A DNA stretch of 39,217 nucleotides. It comes from a virus. The position numbers and the translations under genes were made by a program. Each line of letters starts with the position of its first letter. The stretch's first letter is position 1. The notes beneath the pieces are model-generated. The model ran no database searches. It saw nothing but the letters and a program-made list of their open reading frames with translations, and was not told the DNA's origin. Shown here piece by piece: positions 14,912-22,135 of the stretch. Location: IMG/VR virus record IMGVR_UViG_3300045005_000291, positions 1 to 39,217 of that record; one strand, 5' to 3'.

Positions 14912-16342
14912 TCAAGCGCCGCCTTTCAGGGTGGCCAGGTAGTCGTCGGTGATCTCGGTCTCGAAGGTGAGCCGTTCCATCGGCGGCGGCGGGGTGTATT
15001 TGTAGCTGATCAGCACGTGGCCGGCGGCCAGCTCGGTCTTGGGGTTACGCGCCGGGTCATACCACGCTTTGAAACCCAGCACCGCGCCGTCGCCAATCAG
15101 CTTGCGCCCATAGCCGTTCACCGACTCCACCAGGGCATCGATCAGCGCTTGCTCTATCGGCCGGTCCATATACTGCAGGCTGAAGTAGCGGATCGACTCG
15201 TTGATGATGTCGCCGGTGCGCCGTACCGGGATGAAGTTCTTCATGTGCGTGAGCACCGGCCAGGCAGCCGAACGGTTGCCCCATACCCGCAGGCCACTAC
15301 CGAAGCTGTTGAACACGGTGACGATACCGGCCTCGTTCAGCAGGTTCACTTCCGCATTCGGGTCGTCGATCATGGCCGACAGCTTGCGCTCCAGGCCGAC
15401 GATGCCCTTGATCTCGGTATTGGACGGCGACCACCAAAACCCGCGCGCCAGGTCTTTGGCCGCCATCACGCCGGCCAGGCGCTGGCTATAGGGTTCCAGC
15501 CGCTCGCTATCGCTGGCGGCGTCGTACACCTTCAGGTGCGGGTAACACAGGATGGCCCGCTCGCTGGTGGTGTTGAAGTTGATGCTGCCAGCGGGGCCAC
15601 GCCCTGCCAGCGCCTGGGCGAAGGTGGTCCCCACCGGTGCGTCGATCAGCGCGAAGGCGTCCAGGTAGTCGGCCATGGCAATCAGCTCGGCCGACACCGA
15701 GGTCTGCGTGCAGTACGCCGGAGCGATCAGCAGCTTGGCGAAGAAGCCCATCAGGTTGTAGGTGTCGCGCAGCGCCTGCATGCCGGTACGCTGGCCGGCG
15801 GCGTTGACGGTACCGATGATGTCGGCGGCCGTGACCTTGCCCGGGTCGGCGTAATCGTAGCCGGCCTTGATGCTGGCGCCGGCGGCGATGGCGCCGCCCT
15901 TGAGGCGGACAATCTCGCCCGTGACCGGGGTGACGGTGTAGTCGGTGTCCTTCACGTAGGGGGGCGCGTTGTCGTGGCTCTTCAGCACCAGATTGGCCAC
16001 CGCACCGTGGGCCAGCTTCGCGCGGTCGGTCGAGGCGTCGAAGGTGATGGCTTCGCCCGCTACGTTGGTCTTGTGGATGGCCGGGTCGAGCACGTTGATC
16101 ACGATCACCGTGCCGGCACCCTGGTCGTAGATGGCATCCAGCGCCTGCGGGATGGTGAAGCCGGCCAGCTGCGGGCCAAAGCCTGCCGCGTCGCGGTCGG
16201 ACAGCACCAGCACGGGCTGGTTGATGTCGCCGGCCGGCGCGGTGCCGATCAGGCCGATGACGGCACTTTTGACGGTTTTGACGGGGCGCCCGCCGTTATC
16301 CTTTTCGATGCTTTCGACGCCGTGCAGGAAACTAGCTGGCAT
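14912..16342 (-). CDS. Tail sheath protein (Mu gpL-like)
   Basis: A 476-residue contractile tail sheath protein. Family features are the N-terminal KSAVIGLIGTAPAGDINQPV, the ALDAIYDQGAGTVIVINV segment, and the C-terminal core with NSFGSGLRVWGNRSAAW and FIPVRRTGDIINESIRY. It overlaps the preceding small gene by 11 bases. Length is normal for Mu-type sheaths. Confidence 0.96.
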   Translation of the reverse strand: MPASFLHGVESIEKDNGGRPVKTVKSAVIGLIGTAPAGDINQPVLVLSDRDAAGFGPQLAGFTIPQALDAIYDQGAGTVIVINVLDPAIHKTNVAGEAITFDASTDRAKLAHGAVANLVLKSHDNAPPYVKDTDYTVTPVTGEIVRLKGGAIAAGASIKAGYDYADPGKVTAADIIGTVNAAGQRTGMQALRDTYNLMGFFAKLLIAPAYCTQTSVSAELIAMADYLDAFALIDAPVGTTFAQALAGRGPAGSINFNTTSERAILCYPHLKVYDAASDSERLEPYSQRLAGVMAAKDLARGFWWSPSNTEIKGIVGLERKLSAMIDDPNAEVNLLNEAGIVTVFNSFGSGLRVWGNRSAAWPVLTHMKNFIPVRRTGDIINESIRYFSLQYMDRPIEQALIDALVESVNGYGRKLIGDGAVLGFKAWYDPARNPKTELAAGHVLISYKYTPPPPMERLTFETEITDDYLATLKGGA

Positions 16343-16601
16343 GGTTGCTCTCCTTGGCTGGGGTGGGCTGGGCGACTGGCGTCAGGTGGCCGAGTGCCAG
16401 CAGGGTCTGGGTGTAGTCGTGCGCTGCCGGCAGCGTGACCACGCCGCCGGGGCACAGCATGACTTGCTGGCCATCGGCCAGCGTGACGCCGCTCATCGGG
16501 CCGGCATACCGGTATTGACCGGCCTGCATGGCGGCTGTCGCGGCGGCACTGGCATGGTCCGTTTGGGCGGTTGCCGGCACGGTGTTGTCACTGGGTTTCA
16601 T
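16332..16601 (-). CDS. Small gp38-like protein (DUF2635-like)
   Basis: An 89-residue protein starting MKPSDNTVPA, ATGA-coupled to the gp37-like gene. The ending resembles the short DUF2635/Mu gp38 proteins found just before sheath genes: SGVTLADGQQVML, then VTLPAAHDYTQTLLALGHL. Function unknown; probably tail related. The N-terminal 35 residues are low-complexity Ala/Thr. Confidence 0.65.
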   Translation of the reverse strand: MKPSDNTVPATAQTDHASAAATAAMQAGQYRYAGPMSGVTLADGQQVMLCPGGVVTLPAAHDYTQTLLALGHLTPVAQPTPAKESNHAS

Positions 16602-17062
16602 GGTTGTTCCTCGTGTGTTACGACGGTGAGAAGGGGTTCGGTGCCGGTGTCGGCGTCTTCGACCAGCATCGCCTGGCCGGCAAAGTCGACGGCGTACTGC
16701 CACAGGCCGGCGTTTTCGCCGAGGAAGGCCTCGGACACGGCCGCGAGCTGCCCGCAGTCCGGTGGGCGAAAGCCCGCCAGTGCCTGGCGTACCCGGTCCA
16801 GCACGTCGACCGCGCCGCCCGGGCCATTGAGCTGGCGCAGCACCACGGTGACCGACAGCTTCACGGTGCGTGGCTGGGCGACGTAGCGGGTATCGACGCT
16901 GCGGCCAAACTGGCTACCCAGGTAGCTCACCAGCAGCGCGCCCAGCGGGTGGTTCAGGCGGTAGTCGGCGGGCTGGTCGGGGAAGTATTCGACAGCCAGG
17001 GCGGGCAGCCTGCTGCGCAGGCAGCCCACCACGGCGTCGATGATCTCTAGCGTGGTGGCCAT
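16598..17062 (-). CDS. Gp37-like head-tail protein
   Basis: A 154-residue protein from MATTLEIIDAVVG, matching the Mu gp37 family in position and pattern (a P-loop-free alpha/beta protein with HPLGALLVSYLGSQFG and TVVLRQLNGPGGAVDVLDRVR). It likely forms the tail terminator or head-tail joining ring, as does gp37/gpK in Mu. The start is chosen at 17062, because the upstream part of the open frame lies in a spacer with hairpins and has no coding character. Confidence 0.85.
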   Translation of the reverse strand: MATTLEIIDAVVGCLRSRLPALAVEYFPDQPADYRLNHPLGALLVSYLGSQFGRSVDTRYVAQPRTVKLSVTVVLRQLNGPGGAVDVLDRVRQALAGFRPPDCGQLAAVSEAFLGENAGLWQYAVDFAGQAMLVEDADTGTEPLLTVVTHEEQP

Positions 17063-17080
17063 CAGTGCATCCTCCGCCGG

Positions 17081-17116
17081 GCCGCCCCAAGGTGGGTGCG
17101 CGCCCCCTTGGGGGGC
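17081..17116. repeat. Second copy of the intergenic hairpin motif
   Basis: GCCGCCCCAAGG at 17081-17092 followed by GCCCCCTTGGGGGGC at 17102-17116. Both strings also occur in the sheath-tube spacer (14786-14797 and 14868-14882), and a TGAACG-type string follows each. The spacer separates the DUF1320 and gp37-like genes. Confidence 0.6.
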
Positions 17117-17147
17117 GGTGCAGCCGCAGGCTGAACGGGGGGCGTAT

Positions 17148-17600
17148 TCATTGATAGCGATCCAGCAAGTTGGCACTGAAGCGGCGCGGTCGTGCCCGCA
17201 CCTTCATCTCGCCCGGCTCCGGGGCCGCCTCGCCGGTCGGCACGCCGATGGTGAGCTTGCCGTCACGGATCGCCTCCAGCATTTGCAGGGCGGACTTGTA
17301 GGTGCGGGTCACCGCGTCGGGCAGCTCGCTGCCTTCCGGCCGCCGGGCATACAGCCAGTGCCGCGCCAGGTTGACCGTGATGTTCTTGACCATCGACGGC
17401 ACCGTGGCCAGCGGCAGGTGGTAGCGGCCACGCAGGTGGGCGTCGACCAGCTCCTCGCCTTGGTGCACGGCTTCTTCCACCACGGCCAGATTCAGCGTGG
17501 GCCCGGGCTGGCCATAGCCGGCCACCGCGTCGTTCGACAGCTGGATCAGGGTGGCCAGCGGCATGGCCAGCTGCAGGTCGGCCAGCGAGCAGTAGCGCAT
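17148..17600 (-). CDS. Head completion protein, DUF1320 (Mu gp36)
   Basis: A 150-residue DUF1320 family protein with the family start MRYCSLADLQLAMP and the central VVEEAVHQGEELVDAHLRGRY, followed by LPL and NLARHWLYARRPEG. In Mu gp36 (gpJ) this is a head-tail connector component. It follows the cement gene with a two-base gap. Confidence 0.93.
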   Translation of the reverse strand: MRYCSLADLQLAMPLATLIQLSNDAVAGYGQPGPTLNLAVVEEAVHQGEELVDAHLRGRYHLPLATVPSMVKNITVNLARHWLYARRPEGSELPDAVTRTYKSALQMLEAIRDGKLTIGVPTGEAAPEPGEMKVRARPRRFSANLLDRYQ

Positions 17601-17602
17601 GG

Positions 17603-17935
17603 CTAGATGCCCCGCACGATGCGGATCAGCTCACCGGCGGCCGTGGCCGTATCCCAGGCGATACCGTTGGCGACACCAGCGGCCTGGGTGATGGCACGGC
17701 CCTGGCCGTCTGCCTGTACTTCGGCACCCGCCGCGATGGCGGCGCCGGCCTCCACCAGGATCACGCCCAGCACGTTGGCCGGGGCCATGTTGCCCGCTGC
17801 GGTGTCGGTCTCCGTCACGCCCAGCGCCTTGGCGCCCTCGGCGCAGACGCCACCGTTGAAGCCGACGAAGCGGCGGGCGGAAAGGTCCGCGCTGGCCAGC
17901 ACCGAGGCGGTCAGGATCACGTTTTGTGACTTCAT
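17603..17935 (-). CDS. Capsid cement/decoration protein (DUF2190)
   Basis: A 110-residue DUF2190 family protein resembling gpD-like capsid cement proteins that trimerise on the head surface: SADLSARRFVGFNGGVCAEG, VILVEAGAAIAAGAEVQAD and a C-terminal GIAWDTATAAGELIRIV. ATGA-coupled to the small gene before it; GGAGA precedes its start. Located directly after the capsid gene, as expected. Confidence 0.9.
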   Translation of the reverse strand: MKSQNVILTASVLASADLSARRFVGFNGGVCAEGAKALGVTETDTAAGNMAPANVLGVILVEAGAAIAAGAEVQADGQGRAITQAAGVANGIAWDTATAAGELIRIVRGI

Positions 17936-18168
17936 TGCTTGTCTCCTTCACCCTGGTCGGCGGACTGGCCCTTGTCGTCGGCCTTGGCGGTTTTCGCCGG
18001 CTTTGCTTGCTCGACCAGGGTCAGCGGCTCGGTGGGGGCTACCGGCTCCAGCCAGCGGCGCTTCCCGGCGGCCTCGTCGTCACCCAGTTCGATGGTGCTG
18101 CCTTCCGGGTAGCGTTTGCCGTCGTGATCCAGATCGATGCCGCGCACGCGGTAAGTTGTCGTCGCCAT
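17932..18168 (-). CDS. Small head protein next to the capsid gene
   Basis: A 78-residue protein. Residues 5-45 (YRVRGIDLDHDGKRYPEGST and IELGDDEAAGKRRWLEPV) follow the beta-rich 'DUF7210-like' pattern seen next to Mu-type capsid genes. The last 25 residues are a Lys/Ala/Asp-rich disordered tail. Function unknown; its place between capsid and cement genes suggests a head-assembly role. Confidence 0.7.
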   Translation of the reverse strand: MATTTYRVRGIDLDHDGKRYPEGSTIELGDDEAAGKRRWLEPVAPTEPLTLVEQAKPAKTAKADDKGQSADQGEGDKQ

Positions 18169-18177
18169 GCTGCCCCC

Positions 18178-19104
18178 TTAGTTGACGTCTGCAATCAGAT
18201 AGCCGGCGTCGGCACCGACCACCACCAGCTTGTAGATATCGGTGTGACGCACAAAGCTGACCTTGCCGCCTTCGGCGTCGTACTTGTCGGTTTCCGGCAT
18301 ACCCCTCTTGCGTAGGGTGTAGCCGAATGACGGGGTGTCGTGGTCGGCATGCTGGCCGGCACCCGGCTTGGCCACGTAAGCCAGCACCACGTTGTCGCCC
18401 CAGATATCACCGGTGGCACCTGCACCATTGGCGGCGAGGGCTTCGCCGATGAAGATGTCTTCCACACCCCACAGGGCTTTGAGGTGCTCCAGTGTGATGA
18501 GCTTGCGCTCACCGCTGCCCAGCGCGGCGGCCAGCTTGGTGTGGAACTTCAGGGAGGCGTAGGTGGCTGCACCGATCACTGCGGTATTGGGGCGCATGCC
18601 GGTGCGCTGGCGGATGACTTCCTTGCCGTCTTCCACGTCCTTGACGGGGTCACCACCGTTATTCACCCATTTGCTGGCGCCAGACAACGTCACTTTGGCG
18701 CCGGACAGGTAGGTACTCGGGTTCTGCGCCAGGTAGGCCGCGCGTACCTCACGGCCCAGGTCGATGGCGTCCTTGACGCGCCGTGCCGCCTTGGCTTCTT
18801 CGTTGAACATGGCCTCGGCCTGTTCGCGGTAGTCCACCGGGTAGGCCAGGTCGTGCTCGCGTAATACCACGTCCAGGGTGTCGGCATCGTCCGCCGTCAT
18901 CACGTTGGACTTGGCACGGATAGCGCGTTCGGTGTCCCACAGCCGGAAAGCTTCCTTGCCGAACAGCGGGATGATGCCGGACTCTTTGTCGATGTCTGCC
19001 ACCGGGAACAAGTGCTCGCCGATGTACTGCGCGTTGCGGTAGCCACGCGCCAGGCTGGTCAGTACCGGGTCGACGACCCGGAGTTTTTTCAAACGGTCTG
19101 CCAT
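18178..19104 (-). CDS. Major capsid protein (Mu gpT equivalent)
   Basis: A 308-residue major head protein of HK97-fold type: VDPVLTSLARGYRNAQYIGEHLFPVADI, REHDLAYPVDYREQAEA, ARRVKDAIDLGREVRAA, then MRPNTAVIGAATYASL and DIWGDNVVLAYV. It forms the icosahedral shell and follows the protease/scaffold gene. No propeptide is evident. Confidence 0.94.
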   Translation of the reverse strand: MADRLKKLRVVDPVLTSLARGYRNAQYIGEHLFPVADIDKESGIIPLFGKEAFRLWDTERAIRAKSNVMTADDADTLDVVLREHDLAYPVDYREQAEAMFNEEAKAARRVKDAIDLGREVRAAYLAQNPSTYLSGAKVTLSGASKWVNNGGDPVKDVEDGKEVIRQRTGMRPNTAVIGAATYASLKFHTKLAAALGSGERKLITLEHLKALWGVEDIFIGEALAANGAGATGDIWGDNVVLAYVAKPGAGQHADHDTPSFGYTLRKRGMPETDKYDAEGGKVSFVRHTDIYKLVVVGADAGYLIADVN

Positions 19105-19131
19105 GACAGCTTCCTTGCAAGTGGGGGGTGG

Positions 19132-19602
19132 TTACAGCAGCTGGCGCACAGCCTGCTCGTAGGGGATGCCTTTTTCGGCGGCCAGCTCGGTGGCGCGTAC
19201 ATGCAGGCTCAGGCGATCGGGGTCGGTGGGCTTTTCGGCAAACTCGGCGGCATGGGTGTCGCCGCCTTTGCCGGACTTGTCCTTGGTGGCGGTCTCGCCA
19301 AACTCGACTACTTTGGGCATATCGCCCAGGAAGGACTTGAAGGCGGTGGCCAGCGGTTGCTTGGCATCACCCTCGCCAAATGCCACCGCACGCTCGCCAT
19401 CGGCAAAGTCGAGGAACGCCACCACGGTGCCCTTGTGTTTCGGCGCCAGCTTGCCTTCGCCGACCAGCTGCTCGGCAAAGGCGGCGTGCTCGCCGTGGCG
19501 CCGGGCTGCCGCTGCCGATTTCGTCGCGGCCTCCGCCGCTGCCAGGCGTTGTTTCAGCTGGGCGTTTTCGGCCTCCAGCGCGGCCTTTTCTTCAGGGGTC
19601 AC
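19132..19602 (-). CDS. Nested scaffold protein (gpZ-like) from internal GTG
   Basis: Inside the protease frame a GTG at 19602 is preceded, seven bases away, by a perfect GAGGAG ribosome site (19610-19615). It begins VTPEEKAALEAENAQL, exactly at the coiled-coil scaffold domain, and would give a 156-residue protein sharing the protease C-terminus. Mu makes its scaffold Z the same way from within gene I. Confidence 0.75.
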   Translation of the reverse strand: MTPEEKAALEAENAQLKQRLAAAEAATKSAAAARRHGEHAAFAEQLVGEGKLAPKHKGTVVAFLDFADGERAVAFGEGDAKQPLATAFKSFLGDMPKVVEFGETATKDKSGKGGDTHAAEFAEKPTDPDRLSLHVRATELAAEKGIPYEQAVRQLL

Positions 19603-20256
19603 ATGACGCTCCTCTTCGGTGGTTCGGGTCGGGGAAACAGTGGTGTCAGCAGGGTCAGCGAAGGCCAAGCGCGAGCTGTCGCCTTGCAGCGCCAGCTCGC
19701 GCAGTGATTCGATCTGCCAGTCGGGCACCACCTGGTCGGCGGTTTCCTGATCGAACTTGGCCAGCAGCCATTCACGCAGGCGGCGCCACAGCGAGGCGGT
19801 GTCGTACAGGCCGCTGGCGGCAAACTCGACCACGCCTGCTTCGGCATCGGCGAAGGCGGCTTGCTTGAGGCCCTTCACGGCTGGTGGCTGGGCACCCAGA
19901 AAACCGACATGGCGCAGGTAGTACACGCCGGGTACCGGATTGTTGGGGGCATCGGGCAGGTAGAAGCTGGCGCTGATCTTCTTGTAGCGGCCAGCGGCCA
20001 CCAACTCGGCGAAGGCGGCATCCACCTGCTGCGGTGTGGCCTCCAGGCCGTCACTGCCTGCAGCCAGCGACCTCACCCAGCCGTAGGCCGGGGCATCGTG
20101 TTTGGGGTGTCCGATGACGATGGGCGCTTCATGCAGTGCCGGATCGTAGGCGCGGGCACTGGCCGCGAGGTCGGACTCGGAGAAATCAAGCACCGCACCA
20201 GACATCGCGGTCTGACGGCCGGGCTTGAAAATGTGCAGGGGTTTGGTCGCGTTCAT
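19132..20256 (-). CDS. Prohead protease I with C-terminal scaffold domain
   Basis: A 374-residue Mu gpI-type protein. The N-terminal about 160 residues hold the protease domain, with FSESDLAASARAYDPALHEAP, GHPKHDAPAYGWV (likely catalytic His region) and YKKISASFYLP (likely active Ser). Residues from about 219 on form a coiled-coil scaffold (EEKAALEAENAQLKQRLAAAEA). The protease matures the prohead and removes the scaffold. The start codon sits inside a hairpin of late element B, and the gene probably heads its own late transcript. An internal in-frame start produces the scaffold alone. Confidence 0.93.
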   Translation of the reverse strand: MNATKPLHIFKPGRQTAMSGAVLDFSESDLAASARAYDPALHEAPIVIGHPKHDAPAYGWVRSLAAGSDGLEATPQQVDAAFAELVAAGRYKKISASFYLPDAPNNPVPGVYYLRHVGFLGAQPPAVKGLKQAAFADAEAGVVEFAASGLYDTASLWRRLREWLLAKFDQETADQVVPDWQIESLRELALQGDSSRLAFADPADTTVSPTRTTEEERHVTPEEKAALEAENAQLKQRLAAAEAATKSAAAARRHGEHAAFAEQLVGEGKLAPKHKGTVVAFLDFADGERAVAFGEGDAKQPLATAFKSFLGDMPKVVEFGETATKDKSGKGGDTHAAEFAEKPTDPDRLSLHVRATELAAEKGIPYEQAVRQLL

Positions 20257-20306
20257 GCCACCATGATCGGCGGCATGAACGGAAAGGGCTTTTAAATCGG
20301 GTTAAA
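20248..20306 (-). promoter_or_regulatory. Late promoter-like element B with start-codon hairpin (protease I)
   Basis: On the + strand, GGGCTTTTAA then six bases then TTAA (dyad 20292-20305). Next to it is a hairpin GTTCATGCC / GGCATGAAC (20251-20280) that contains the protease start codon. The 59 bases align without a gap to 27821-27879 before the endolysin. The stem bases differ in a compensatory way (AACATG..CATGTT there, TTCATG..CATGAA here). Confidence 0.65.
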
Positions 20307-20357
20307 GCTTTACAAGGAGCACTTCAGCCCCTGAGGAAACGTCAAGGTGTAGTCTAA

Positions 20358-20732
20358 TTAAGACATCAAGTTGCTGATGATGGTCTGAGCCTGGGGGCTT
20401 GCCGCAATTGTGGACAAATTAGCCAGAAGAGTTACGCCTTCCATTCCTAACCCTACCAGCGTCTTAAAAAGCCCACTGCTCTGAACTATCCTGGCACGCT
20501 CAGCTTGCGGGCTGTTAGTTAGCAGAGTTAGTAGTTCAGCTAGCTCTTTGGGATCAGTTTCTTTGGGTAAACCTAACTGCTCCAACAGTCCGGCATGCTT
20601 AATGATGTTGATGCCTTGGCCACCATTGTTAAACGCTTCAAAGCCAATGACATTTGCCTGTACATCACCTTCAATCCGGAGGCCATCTCCGCCATTCCCA
20701 AAGGATTTACACCCAATTAAAGTGATAGTCAT
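20358..20732 (-). CDS. Small moron with beta-helix-like repeats
   Basis: A 124-residue protein, unrelated to known head genes, inserted between gpG and protease I. The first 45 residues repeat a G-rich strand pattern (LIGCKSFGNGGDGLRIEG and VIGFEAFNNGGQGINII), as in right-handed beta-helices. The rest is helical (DPKELAELLTLLTNSPQAER). Base composition is clearly more AT-rich than the flanking head genes. A GGGGGGAG ribosome site precedes the ATG. Function unknown; the mixture resembles fragments of secreted or cell-surface repeat proteins, but that is only an impression. Confidence 0.65.
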   Translation of the reverse strand: MTITLIGCKSFGNGGDGLRIEGDVQANVIGFEAFNNGGQGINIIKHAGLLEQLGLPKETDPKELAELLTLLTNSPQAERARIVQSSGLFKTLVGLGMEGVTLLANLSTIAASPQAQTIISNLMS

Positions 20733-20852
20733 ATGAAACTCCCCCCACGTAAAAGTATTAATGCGTAAAGCCTTTATAAAGCTTTATGAGGAATACATCC
20801 ACCCATTGGACTATCGTTGCATATCCTAGGCACTCCAAACCCGCCAGAGCGG

Positions 20853-21305
20853 CTAGATTCCGGCCGCTGTTTTGAGGTGGCGCAGTACGGTAGCCAGCAC
20901 CGCTTCGCTGGCTTCGGGCTGCAGATCGCCGTCAGCGGTGACGGGCAGATAGGGGCGTGCAGGCAATTCTACCGAGTGGCCACGGCCGGCTTTGCCGCCG
21001 AGCTGGTGGATACGGGCGTACTCGGCGTTGCTGCCGATCACTACCGAGCTGGCGTCGTAATCCGTGACGATGGACGAGGCCAGGCGGCCGGTTTGCTGCA
21101 GGGTCTTGCCGCCGCTGCTGGCGGCACGCTGGCTGGGCTGCCAGCGTGGCCGGCCTTCGGCGGCAAAGTTGTCTTCCACCACCATGGCCAGCGTGCCGGC
21201 GATCTTGCGCATGGCCGGGGTCATGTCGAGCACGGACGACGCCAGCTGCGCTAGCGCAGCCTGTAGCTGCTTGTCGTCGACGGTGATGCTGACGACTTCG
21301 CTCAT
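20853..21305 (-). CDS. Virion morphogenesis protein G
   Basis: A 150-residue Mu gpG/P2 gpS-type protein: ITVDDKQLQAALAQLASSVLD, MRKIAGTLAMVVEDNFAAEG, WQPSQRAAS and the LQQTGRLASSI, YARIHQLGG and PARPYLP signatures. It acts in head or tail completion. ATGA overlap with MuF. Confidence 0.93.
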   Translation of the reverse strand: MSEVVSITVDDKQLQAALAQLASSVLDMTPAMRKIAGTLAMVVEDNFAAEGRPRWQPSQRAASSGGKTLQQTGRLASSIVTDYDASSVVIGSNAEYARIHQLGGKAGRGHSVELPARPYLPVTADGDLQPEASEAVLATVLRHLKTAAGI

Positions 21306-22135
21306 TGCAGCACCTTCTTGGCCAACGTGGCCAGGTCGCCGGTATAGCGCCCGAGATCGGGCACCCAAGTGGCGGCACCAGGGTTGTAGCTCCAACCCAC
21401 GTCTGGCGAGACGGTGACCGTTTTGCCAGTGGCAGGGTCGATCGCACGGAAGGTGGCCACCTCGCGCTCCTCGCCGGTTTTCACCGACACAGTTTTCATT
21501 GTGCTAGCCAGCTTGCCTTCGGAGGTTTCTACCTGCACGCCCCCCGCCGCGATGTCGTCTGCCGACAGGGTGGTAACCCGGCAGCGGCAGCCCCAGCCGT
21601 TGGGCGGGTAGAACGATTGCCAGAACGGGTCGTCGTAGCGCAGCACCTTGCCGTTCATCGCGCGGTGGCTGGGCCGGGTACGGCCGTCCAGGATGCCGAC
21701 GTAGCGCCAGTACGGCCGGTCGTCTACGTTCTCGATCTGGGCTTGCCAACGGCCCGCCATGTAGGCGGTCTGCAGGTTGGTGCGGAAGATGGTCTGCAGG
21801 CGCCACGGGCTGCCCAGCTGCACCTGGCTGACCTCGCCGGTGTCGGTGTCGACGTGTTCCTGCCGGCCCCACCAACCCTTGGCCTGCAGCACTGGCGTCA
21901 GCGCCTTTTTAAACCAGGCAAAGGTCTTGCCCTCGGCCAGTGCTTTTTCCACCTCTTCGCGGATGTCCTGCAGGATGTCCAGGCGCGTGGCCTTGGCCAC
22001 GGTGAACGCCTGGGCCTGGGCGTCTTGCCATAGTTCCTCCCAGTGCCAGGTGATGGCGTAGCCCTTGTTCTTCAGGTATGCCACCGCCTCTTTGGGCGGC
22101 AGGCTCATGCAGTAGGCGAGATCCACTTTAGCCAT
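21302..22135 (-). CDS. Minor head protein F (SPP1 gp7 / MuF family)
   Basis: A 277-residue MuF-type head morphogenesis protein from MAKVDLAYCM. The conserved domain (about residues 150-230) shows FRTNLQTAYMAGRW, WRYVGILDGRTRPSHRAMNGK and PPNGWGCRC, typical of the family. It is a minor capsid component ejected or sited near the portal. The N-terminal part resembles the Mu gp30 N-terminus (LPPKEAVAYLKNKGYAITW). It overlaps the portal gene by eight bases. Confidence 0.93.
   Translation of the reverse strand: MAKVDLAYCMSLPPKEAVAYLKNKGYAITWHWEELWQDAQAQAFTVAKATRLDILQDIREEVEKALAEGKTFAWFKKALTPVLQAKGWWGRQEHVDTDTGEVSQVQLGSPWRLQTIFRTNLQTAYMAGRWQAQIENVDDRPYWRYVGILDGRTRPSHRAMNGKVLRYDDPFWQSFYPPNGWGCRCRVTTLSADDIAAGGVQVETSEGKLASTMKTVSVKTGEEREVATFRAIDPATGKTVTVSPDVGWSYNPGAATWVPDLGRYTGDLATLAKKVLQ

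Noticed and set aside
14894-16438. Long + strand open frame (514 codons) opposite the sheath gene
   Set aside because: Shadow of the high-GC sheath gene; composition is His/Val/Gly-rich noise with no domain, and the - strand frame is clearly the tail sheath.
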